A stretch of DNA of 64,000 bases from Diadophis punctatus similis (taxonomy: Eukaryota; Chordata; Lepidosauria; Squamata; Dipsadidae): the NCBI GenBank assembly GCA_023053685.1, contig JALIGW010000021.1:14200092-14264091 (forward strand), written 5' to 3'. The notes under the pieces are model-generated. The model was not told the DNA's origin, did not search any database, and saw only the letters and a list, made by a program, of their open reading frames with translations. Position numbers and translations under genes: made by a program. Below, piece by piece: positions 50,661 through 62,600 of this stretch. Positions within the stretch are counted from its first letter, which is position 1. Each line of letters starts with the position of its first letter.

Positions 50661-53600
50661 GTGCGTATTTGAACTCTGAAATAATCAGACAAAAGATTAC
50701 TGCTAATTTAGAAAACTGCCCAATGCAGTTGTTTAATTAACTTGGAACTGACCCTTGGATGCCAACGTGCCTTGGCACTAAAATATTTGCAAGTTCACAC
50801 GCCGTAACTGAAGTGGACACTGCAAGAGTGGGGCCATCATCTAAGTTAATGCTTTCGCAACCTTGGCAACTTGAAGATGTCTGGACTTCAACTCCCAGAA
50901 TTCCCCAGTCCAGACATCTTCAAGTTGCCAAGGTTGGGAAACACTGATCTAAGAATGCTTTTGCAACCTGCTCATTTTTTTAAAGTCCTCAACTTAATGG
51001 CCACAATTGAACCCAACATTTGGGTGGCTAAATGAGACCTTGGTTAAGTGAATTTTGCCCCATGGTATGGCCCTTTTTTTTGCTAGAGTTGTTAAGCGAA
51101 TCATGGCAGTTGCTAAGTTAGTAACAGAGTCGTTAAGTGAATCTGGCTTCTCCAGTTTGCAAAAGGGGGTCACATGATCCCGGAACACTGCAACCGTCAT
51201 AAGTACAAGTCAGTTGCCAAGTGTCTGAATTTTAATCACGTCACCATGGGGACGCTGTAATGGTCATAAGTGTGAAAAACAGTCATAAGTCACTATTTTC
51301 AGTGGTGTAACTTCGAACGGCCACTAAGCAGACTGTTGTAAGTCAAGGACTATTATTTATTTATTTATTTATTTTATTTATTAAAATTTCTATGCCGCCC
51401 AACTCCCGGGGGACTCTGGGCGGCTCACAGCAGATATAGAAACACATAAAAAACAATTTTTAAAAGGAGCCATATTAAAATACTATCCATTAAAAAACAA
51501 ACTTTCATTCATACCCTGCCTGCCGGAAGAGCCAAGTTTTTATTGCTTTACGGAAGGCCAGTAGGGTGGGGATGGTCCTGATCTCTGGAGGGAGCTGGTT
51601 CCAAAGGGAGGGGGCTCCCACAGAGAAGGCCCTCCCCCTAGGTCCCGCTAGCCGACATTGTTTGGTCGACGGGACCTGGAGGAGGCCGACTCTGTGGGCT
51701 CTAACCGGTCGTAGGGAGGTATGCGACAGGATGCGGTCCCGAAGATAACCTGGCCCTGAGCCATGTAGGGCTTTAAAGGTAACGACCAACACCTTAAATT
51801 GGATCCGGAGACTAATGGGCAGCCAATGCAGCTGGCGGAGGATAGGTGTTACGTGGGTGCATCTAGGTACACCCACCACAGCTCGCGCAGCTGCATTTTG
51901 CACCAATTGCAGTCGCCGGACACTCTTCAAGGGTAGCCCCATGTAGAGCGCATTGCAGTAATCCAGCCGTGAGGTGATAAGGGCGTGAGTGACTGTGAGA
52001 AGTGCCTCCCTCTCCAAGTAGGGTCGCAATTGGTGCACAAGACGTACTTGTGCAAAGGTCCCCCTAGCCACAGCTGAAAGATGTTGTTCCAATTTTAGCT
52101 GTGGGTCTAGGAGGACACCCAAATTGCGGACCCGTTCTGAGGGGGCTAATTTCTCCCCCCCAAGAATCAAGGAGGGACAGTTGGTCGAGTCCTTAGGAGG
52201 CAATATCCACAGCCACTCAGTCTTGTCAGGGTTAAGCTTTAGCCGGTTCTTCCCCATCCAGACCCTAACATCGGCCAGGCAGCGGTCCATTACGTCTACG
52301 GCTTCCCCAAATTGAGACGGGGTGGAGATGTACAACTGGGTATCATCAGCATATTGCTGATACCTCACCCCGTGTCGTCGGATGATCTCACCCAGCGGCT
52401 TCATGTAGATATTAAACAGGATGGGCGAGAGGACCGAGCCCTGTGGCACCCCACATAGTAGGGGCCTAGGGCTCGACCTCTGCCCCCCTGTCAACACCGA
52501 CTGCGTCCTGTCAGAGAGGAAGGAGGAGAACCACTGCAAAACAGTGCCGCCCACCCCCACCTCTCCGAGACGACGCAGAAGGATACCATGGTCAATGGTA
52601 TCGAAGGCCGCTGAGAGGTCAAGTAGCACCAGGATAGAGGAATAACCCCCATCCCGGGCTCGCCAGAGATCATCCATCAGGGTGACCAAAGCCGTTTCCG
52701 TACTGTAACCGCGCCTGAAGCCAGATTGAAAGGGATCCAGAAAATCAGTGTCATCCAACAGTCGTAGGAGCTGGAGTGCCACCACTTTCTCAACAACCTT
52801 CCCCGCGAAGGGAAGGTTGGAGACTGGACGGAAGTTCTTTAAATCCGCTGGGTCCAGGGAAGGCTTCTTGAGGAGGGGCCTCACCACCGCAGCTTTTAAG
52901 GGCTGCGGGACGGACCCCTCTCTCAAAGAAGCGTTGACCAACGCCTGGAGCCAGCCGCGTGAAACCTCCCTGGTGGCCGAAACCAACCAGGAAGGACACG
53001 GGTCCAATAAACAAGTGGCTGAGCTCATAGCTCCTATGGCCTTGTCCACATCCTCAGGAGTCACCGGTTCAAACCTATCCCATATAACCGGACTAAGACT
53101 CGCCCCAGTCATCTCGGCCTGTACTGCCCAATCGGAGTCCAGGTCTGTCCGAATCTGAATGACTACCTGCATTGTGCCCGTATCCCTATTTAGTTAACAA
53201 ACAGATGGCATTTTGGAATGGGCAAAATATTCAAAAGATGTAGAGGAAGTTGGTAGTTTGCTTGCAAACCATTAATGATTTTTTTTTTTTAGTTGGGTAA
53301 TGAAACGTGGCCTTAATTGTTATTAAGGTTTCTTGGAGATAAACCTTATTTTAAAAGCATAGTTAGGGGACCTCAATTGCATCGCAGCAGGGACTTACTC
53401 ATAAATGCATATCCTTCCTTTTCAACATGGGAAATTTGATTCTGCTTGAAACAGCGGACGATAAACTTTGAATTTTAAAAAAGGAATTTTAAAAGGAAGA
53501 CGTATATTTCTGAAAAAAGGGAATTTTAACTTCTTTAAAACTAAGTTTCTTTCGAAGTAGATCTACATTGTGATTGAATTTTGATACAGTATAAACTGAG

Positions 53601-56600
53601 AAAAGGAAAAAGTGAGGAAGTATCCAGGTTTTTTTTGTTTTCATAAAAGGCAGGAAATGTATACTTTAGCACAAAAACAAAATTTCGAAGTCTCCAGCAT
53701 AACTAAATGTTTGCAAAAGCGATCAGAATATTTTTGTACCTTGCTAGGAATGTTGTCTAACTATTGTCTAAAGCTTGCTCCCAGCCTGTGGAATGCAATT
53801 ATGGCTCCTATTTTTCTTTCAACAACATTTGAACTTGTACTCTATTGTATTGTTAATAGTTTATTTTGTGTGTCTGTGTTTCACACTGCCATTACTCAGT
53901 GCCTTGAACAAAACTGGCATATATACAATAACAACAATATCCAGATATTCTAATAGACAGCGGAACGGGGAATAGCAGATTAAAATATGGATTATAGATC
54001 ATTTGAAGGGTTTGATAAAAAGTACATTTTTATTTTTGAGGAGCTGAGGTGGCGCAGTGGTTAAAAGCAGCACTGCAACCTACTTCAGTGACTGCTAGTT
54101 CAGCAGTTCAGCTGTTCAAATCTCACCGGCTCAAGGTTGACTCAGCCTTCCATCCTTCTGAGGTCGGTAAAATGAGGACCCAGATTGTTGGGGGCAATAG
54201 GCTGAACTCTGTAAACAGTTTAGAGAGGGCTGTAAAGCACTATGAAGCGGTATATAAGTCTAAGTGCTATTGCTATTGCTATTGCTATTTTTAATGAAAT
54301 TAGCCATTTTTAAAAATGTAAGGCCCCCCTCCATCCTGGCTTTGCATGTTATTTAAACAGGTACACAAACAGACAAATGCACAAACACAAATGTACTGTA
54401 TTTTTCGGAGTATAAGACGCACTGGAGTATAAGACACACCTTAGTTTTTGGGGAGGAAAATAGGGGAAAACAATCTGCCTACCAGGTATTCATCTGGCTA
54501 GTGTCCTTAGTCTGGTCAGCTTCAGCACATTATTTTAGCCCCTGGTTAGGACTTAAAAAAACCTTCTTCTGAGAGAGTAACAATGAAAGAGCATGCAAAT
54601 CAGTAAGAGCTGGGAAGATCGTTAGCACCTGGTTAGGGCTAGAAAAAAACTTATTTGGAGCAGCTTCAGCACATTATTTTATCCCCTGGTTAGGACTTAA
54701 AAAAACCTTCTTCTGAGAGAGTAACAATGAAAGAGCCTGCAAGCTGGTAAGAGCTGGGAAGATCGTTAGCACCTGGTTAGGGCTAGAAAAAAAACTTATT
54801 CGGAGCAAGTAGAGCAATGAAAAAAATTCTGTGAAGACTTAGGGCTGGAAAAACAGTCTTCTGAGAGAGTAACAATGAAAAAGCCTGCAAGGTAAGAGCT
54901 GGGAAGATCTGTTAGCACCTAGTTAGGGCTGGAAAAAAAAGCTACATTCGAAGTATAAGACACACCCAAATTTTCAGCCACTTTTAGGGAGGAAAAAGGT
55001 GCGTCTTATACTCCGAAAAATGTCGGAAACTAAGTTTGCTTCATTCTGGAATGTATGCAGTTCTGTAAATTTATAATTCATGAACTAACCAGTTTTCTCT
55101 TGGGCATGAAGGTACTTTCCCAATCGATCTGACAAAAACGCGGCTGCAAGTACAAGGCCAGAAAAATGATGCCAAGCACAAAGACATCCGTTATCGTGGA
55201 ATGCTTCACGCGTTAGTGAAAATATTCAGAGAAGAAGGATTGAAAGCGTTATACTCGGGGTAAGATTTCTCACCTTCCCTGCTTTGCTTGTATTGTTGAA
55301 ATGTGCAAATGTGTCTCTATGTAGTTAAATAGTTGAGTGACAAATGTGTGTGCAGCATGCTATATTTTTATTTTTCGTCCGTTTAATCGTAACCAGTACT
55401 CGGAAACTACCTGGAGAAATCTTTGCAGTTTTCTTGGCAAGGTTTTCCAGAAGTGGTTTGTCATTGCTTCCTTCTTAGGGCTGAAAGAAAATGACTGGCC
55501 CAAGGTCACCCAACTGGCTTTGTGGACTAGAACTCTTAGTCTCCTAGTTTGTCACGTAGTGAATATTGCCAGTTGTATGTCTATGCAGGGTGATGCACCC
55601 CTATTTAATATTATGGTACATTCCAATATAAGCAGAACACGTGATATGATGTTCGTTGCGCATGTGTGCATTCCTATCCACCATTAATCCTCTTCTGCCT
55701 TAGCTGTTGACCTGAACGGTCGTGTTTTCTTAGCAAAGGTGTAATTATTCAGGATTTATTGTTTTTGTACCGAAATAAATATTTTCTATTAGACTTTTAA
55801 TCTCGGCTTTATTTCTAACTGTCTGAATTCCAAGAAAAGATCTAAATCGCCTCTGAGATATCATTTTCACCCCAACATAGTTTCTAGCCTGATGCCTTAG
55901 CCAGTAGTCCAAACTTGCCTCTCAAACTGGGGTTTTAGATGATCTTAGACCTAATTTTTGGACCTAATTCTGAGTCACATCCTAGCTTATTTTTCTAGTG
56001 GATTAATTGATATTAAGATGGCATTGCTCATGAAGGAAAAAAGACATCTACATGCTTTGTCTTTGAGAGAGCTGATGAATTGTATGCTAAATTCTACAGC
56101 TTTTTAAGTGCAAGCATTGCTTTTAAAGTTTGGGGTGTGCTCTAAACCTTTTTCCCCTGTAGTGTGCATTTACACAAACACCCACACCCACATGCATACA
56201 TTCCCAATAAGAACGATTATGAACGTGCTGAACAATCCTAGAAAAACTTTGTGTTCCCTAAAATTCTCTATTTTTTCTCCAGAACATTGAACTCCTAAAT
56301 TTTTTGGGGGGGAAACCCTTTTGGAAAAGGTGCATTTTTGTCTCTCCTGCTTTGCACACAACTGTTGGTGATTTCTGCATTTATAGATTCTTCGTAAATT
56401 CCCTTGGGAGTTAAACTTGGGTCCGAGTTTGTAGAAGTCCATATTCCTAGCTGAGAGCTGTAGTTCAGATAAGGCAACCCTGTAATACAGAGGTCAGATT
56501 AACAGAGTTGGAAGGGACCTTGCAGGTCATCTAGTCCAACCCCCTGCCCAAGCAGGAGACTATATCTGCCTCTACCTAGGATCAAACTCACAACCTCCTG

Positions 56601-59600
56601 ATTGTGAGGCAAGAGCTCCACCTCTAGGCCACAGCAGCTCTTTCCAACAATAGCTGATTCAACCAGTAATAACGGATATAAGAGAGACAGTTTGGTGTAG
56701 TGCTTAAGGCCCCATACTAGAAACTGGGAGAGTGTGAGTTCTAGTCCAACCTTAGGCATGAAACCCAACTGGATGATTTGGGGCCAATTACTATCTCTCA
56801 GCCCTAAGAAGAAGAATGGAAGGACACATCATTTTGTAAAAACCTTGCCAAGAAAACACCAGGATGTAGTCCGAACAGTGACCAAGAGAGATTCAAAAGT
56901 ACCAAATAAACAAATATAAATCTCTCTTAATTTGTGCTAGACAGTCCTGAGCTCTTCTGCTGCCACCAAGGTGGTCATAACTTCCTCACTTCGAGTATTA
57001 AGTGTTTAGAAGACTGCAGGGCAGCCAAGCCACTGATTTTATTATACCCGTGTTTTCCTCTTGCAGAATTGCCCCGGCTATGTTACGCCAGGCCTCTTAC
57101 GGGACCATAAAAATAGGCACTTATCAGAGCTTGAAAAGGATATTTATTGAACGGCCAGAAGGTAAGCAGATTTTTTTTTCCAGATCCAAGCTGCATTTCT
57201 TAGATCAAAGATAAAGAGAGGTCAGAGCAGAGAATGTAGGAAGCTGCAGCAGAAGAGTTTTAATGCAGGGGTCAGTTAAGAGAATAGCAGAGTTAGAAGT
57301 CGGTAGAGATTCTGCGTCCTCCAGGTCATGGTTGTCCCAAAGGTGCTTTTTTCAAGAGGCAACTGGACTTTCTTGTTTTTTCTTTTGAAGACATTTCGCT
57401 TCTCATCCAAGAAGCTTCTTCAGCTCTGACTGGATGGTGGGGAAGGGAAGGATTTATACTCCTTGCAGACAGCTGGTCATTTGCATCCTTTTGGAGAGTC
57501 GTTGAGGTCACCTGGAGGTTTATCTGTGTGTCCTCAGGGTCACCTGAGTAGTGCTCCTGGTTCCTGTAGTCTGCAATTTTTCTCTCTGGAAATCCATTCC
57601 TATTCCCACCCCATTCCAAGGGTGTTCATCCCAAATTGTATAGCTAAAAGTCTGTGGAGATTCTCAGTCATCCAGGTCCTGGTTGTCCCAAAGTTGCTTT
57701 TTCAAAAGGCAACTGGACATTCTTGGTTTTTCTTTGAAGACATTTCGCTTCTCATCCAAGAAGTTTCTTCAGCTCTGACAGGATAGTGGACAGGATAATC
57801 CTTCCCTTTCACACCATCCTGTCAGAGCTGAAGAAGCTTTTTGGATGAGAAGCGAAACGTCTTCAAAGAAAAAAACAAGTTGCCTCCTGAAAAAGCACCT
57901 TTGGGTCAACAGAGTTGGAAGGGACCTTGGAGGTCTTCTAGTCCAACCCCCTGCTCAGAAAACCTGCTGTTCCACTCGCTCAGGAGACCGTATACCATTC
58001 CAGACAAATGGTTATCCAATCTCTTCTTAAAAGCCTCCAGCGATGAAGCACCCACAACGTCTGGTGGCAAGCGGTTCCACTGGTTAATTGTTCTCACTGT
58101 CAGGAAATTCCTTCTTAGTTCTACCTTGCTGCTCTCCCTGATTGATTGGACAAATGGTTGTCCAATCTCTCCTTAAAAACTCCCAGTGTTGGAGATACTT
58201 CCAGCTGTATTAAGACACTTAAAAAAAAAACCAGTGCCAAGAAAACTTCAGGGTCTAATCAAAACAGGTTTGGACACCCAAATATAAACACTGAGTGTAA
58301 TGAAAAAAAATTTTTCCCCCTGAAACAGACGAAACACTGGCTGTCAATGTGTTGTGTGGGATTCTGTCTGGGGTCGTTTCCTCTTCCATTGCTAACCCCA
58401 CTGATGTGTTGAAGGTAAGTCCTAAGCTTCTATTTCATTTTGCATCAAAGGGCCAACGATCTTTCAGATAAAGCAGGATGCGGCTAGTCAATGCTGAATT
58501 TTCCGAGGAACCCAAAAAACCCGTACGTGTAAAACACAAAACCGAAACTGTTTTGGATGGAATAAACCAAAGAAGGTTGGGGATTCTTCCTATTTTAGAG
58601 ATCAGATTACAGGCAGTCCTTGACTTAATGACGGTTCATTTAGTGACCGTTCAAAGTTACAATGGCACTGAAAAAGTGACACATGAGCATTTTTCACACA
58701 CACGACCGTTTGCAGCATCCCTGCGTTCGTGCGATCAAAATTCAGATACTTGGCAATTGCTTCATATTTATGACGGTTGCAGTGACCCGGGGTCGTGTGA
58801 TCCCCTTTTGCGACCTTCTGACAACCAAAGTCAATGGAGAAATCAGGTTCATTTAACAACCGTTATTACTAACTTAATAACTGCAGTGATCCACTTAACA
58901 ACTGTGCCAAGAAAAGTCGTACATTGGGGCAAAACTCAATAAATGTTTCGTGTAGCAACAGAAATTTTGCTACACAAATTGCGGTCATAAGTAAAGGAGT
59001 ATCTGTACTTTTGAGGTTCTCTTTTTAAAATAACATTACCCAGAAGAATAAGAAATCCGTCCTTGCTTCTTAGTTGTTATAGAAAAATAATGTATGTAAA
59101 TAGATGTAAATAAGTGACATACCGTACTTTTCGGAGTATAAGATGCACCTTTTTCCTCCCTAAAAGAGGCTGAAAATTTGGGTGCGTCTTATACTCCGAA
59201 TGTAGGTTTTTTTTTTCCAGCCCTAACTAGGTGCTAACGATCTTCCCGGCTTCCTACTCTGAAGTTTTTTTCCTGCCCTAAGTCTTTGCAGGCTTGTTTT
59301 CATTCCTACTCCCTCTGAAAAAGGTCTTTTCAGCCCTAACGAGGTTGCAGCATTTTTTTATTCCTACTCCCTCCAAGTAGTTTTTTTTACCAGCCCTAAG
59401 TCTTTGCAGGCTTGTTTTCATTCCTACTCCCTTTGAAGAACATTTTTTTCAGCCCTAACCAGGGGATAAAATAATGTGCTGAAGCTGAACAGACTAAGGA
59501 CGCTAGCCAGATGAATACCTGGTAGGTAGATTTCCCCCCTATTTTCCTCCCCCAAAACTAAGGTGCGTCTTATACTCCGGTGTGTCTTGTACACCGAAAA

Positions 59601-62600
59601 ATACGGTAGGTTGTTATAGTTTTCGTAATACAGAATTTTCAGTTTGTCTTTAAAGCCCAATTTAAAGCAAAAACTAATTAGCTTTGTTAGATGTCTTCTC
59701 AGGACCTTACAAGGGGCACACAGCTAAGCTAGTTCTTAAATATCACCATCTGGAATTTGATATTATTAGCCCTTCTAACTTTCTGAGTCACCTCTCTGGA
59801 ACGAGAGTTGAGAGCTTCCAAAAATGTCTCAGATCTTTGCCCAAGGAGGAATAGCAATAGCAATAGCACTTTACTTATATACCGCTTCATAGTGCTTTAC
59901 AGCCCTCTCTAAGCGGTTTACAGAGTTCAGCATATTGCCCCCAACAATCTGGGTCCTCATTTTACCCACCTCGGAAGGATGGAAGGCTGAGTCAACCTTG
60001 AGCCTAGTGAGATTTGAACAGCTGAACTAGCAGTCAGCCTGCAGTCGCAGCATTTAACCACTGCACCACTTCAGGAAGAGGAGGGGGCTGATGGATGCGG
60101 CCAGGTTTCGTCTCTGCTCCAAGTCAGGGGGAAACATCACTTCCTATTAAAGTGGAATCCACTCCGTTATTTGAGATTTCCGGACTTCCTTGCTGCAGTT
60201 GTTAAGTGAATCACTGCAGTCATTAAGTTAGTCACACAGTTGCTAAGTGAATCTGGCTTCCCCCCCACTGACTTTGCTTGTTGGGAAGTCACAAAAAGAG
60301 ATCACAAGACCCCGGGACAATGCAACCGTCATAAGTACATGCCAGTTGCCATGTGTTTGAATTTTGATCCCATGATCATGGGATTGTAAGTGTGAAAAAC
60401 GGTCATAAGTCACTTTTTTCAGTGCCGTTGCAACTTCAAACGGTCACTAAATGAGCAGTTGTAAGTCAAAGACTGCCTGTATCTCATCCCACCCAATATT
60501 AATTATTCCACCTGGTTGTAGTGTTCTCTGTCTCCCCATAAAACCATCCATGGTCCTTTTTTAAGAGTGGAGCAGCAGCTGGGACTTTCTATATATATAT
60601 ATAGGTGGTCCTCGATTTATGACAGTTCGTTTAGTGACCGTTCAATCTTACAACAGCACTGAAAAAAGTTATGCCCGTTTTTCACACTTACAACCATTGC
60701 AACATCCCCGTGTTCATGTGATCAAAATTTGGACGCTCGGCAACTGACCCGTATTTATGACGGTCGCCGTGTCCGGGGGTCACATGATCTCCTTTTGCGA
60801 CCTTCTGACGAGCAACGTCAACGGGGAAGCCGGATTCACTTAACGACCCTTTTACTCGCCTAACAAGTGCAGCGATTCGCTTAACAACGGTGGCCAGAAA
60901 GGTCGTAAAATGGGACAAAGCTCACTTAACCAGTGTCTCTCACTTAGGAGCATAAATTTGGGGCTCAATTATGGTCGTAAGTTGAGGACTGCCTGTGCAG
61001 GGAATCCTCGACATAACAACCATTTGCTAACTTAAATCTCTCCTTTTTTACACTCTTAAGATAACAAAGGCAATTTCTGCCAGGCTCGGCTCTTCTCTTT
61101 TCTCTTTTCTCTTTTCTCTTTTCTCTTTTCCTGCATTGCTCATAGATCCCCGAGGGAACACTCTGTTGGGGTCATGATAAGGGGGGGGGGGGGGAACCCT
61201 TTATCTGTACTGCAGCCGGTCATGAGAAGAAAATAGTTGAGTGTGTTAGTCGTATCTAATTTAAGACCTAGGCTACGTTCTCATTCCTCTGCCTCTCCAT
61301 TAAATGAACTTCCCCTGCTGTGAGGTCAAGGCATTTCTTAAAGGGGCCCCGGCAGGCTGAATTTGGAGCTATTTAATTCTGGAGGAATTGGGAAATAATA
61401 GCTCTCAGCCTAATTCCACACTTCCTTGGGCTAATTTTGGAAGACTTTGGCAAGACCTTAAGAGCAATCTAGATAAAGTTTTCCTAGCCATCTATTGTTT
61501 AAGGAGGAGGAAAGAGAGAAGTGTTAGTTAGGGGATGAGGGAAAGGCAGACAGACAGACAGACAGACAGATGTTAGATAGATGATAGATAGATGATAGAT
61601 AGATAGTTTACTTTATTGTCATTGCACCTTGTACAACGAAATTAAATGCCATCTTCAGATGTTAGATTGATGATAGATTGATTGATAGATAGATAGATTG
61701 ATTGATTGATTGATCGATCGATTGATTTTAGCTCTGGTTGAGCCAATGCTTGTTTCAATAATAGCTACAGGATGCTACTTCTCACGAGATGGGCCTTGAA
61801 GACTATAGTTCTTGAGATCGAAGCTTTTGCCTGTTGTTGCTTAATATTATAGTTATTTCACAAAGCTATTTCTTTTTCTTACTTATGAAGCTTTATTTTC
61901 CTGTTTTTCCAATCAGAGGCCTTGTATCCGTCCTGGAAGAAATATTTTCCCCTTAATGTAGGATGTTTTCTTTCCCTCCTTTCCTTTCCTTTCCTTTCCT
62001 TTCCTTTTTCCTTTCCTTTCCTCCTTTCCTTTCCTTTCCTTTTTCTTCCTTCCTTTCTTTCTTTTCCTTTCCTTTTTCTTCCTTTCCTTCTTTCCTTTCC
62101 TTTCCTCCTTTCCTTTCCTTTCCTTTTTCTTCCTTCCTTTCTTTCCTTTCCTTTCCTTTTTCTTCCTTTCCTTCTTTCCTTTCCTTCTTTCCTTTCCTTT
62201 CCTTTCCTTTTTCTTCTCTTCCTTTCCTTTCCTTTCCTTTCCTTTCCTTTCCTTTTTCCTTTCCTTTCCTCCTTTCCTTTTTCTTCCTTCCTTTCTTTCT
62301 TTTCCTTTCCTTTTTCTTCCTTTCCTTCTTTCCTTTCCTTTCCTCCTTTCCTTTCCTTTCCTTTTTCTTCCTTCCTTTCTTTCCTTTCCTTTCCTTTTTC
62401 TTCCTTTCCTTCTTTCCTTTCCTTCTTTCCTTTCCTTTCCTTTCCTTTTTCTTCTCTTCCTTTCCTTTCCTTTCCTTTCCTTTTTCCTTTCCTTTCCTCC
62501 TTTCCTTTCCTTTCCTTTTTCTTCCTTTCCTTCTTTCCTTTCCTTTCCTTTCCTTTCCTTTCCTTTCCTTTCCTTTCCTTTCCTTTCCTTTCCTTTCCTT

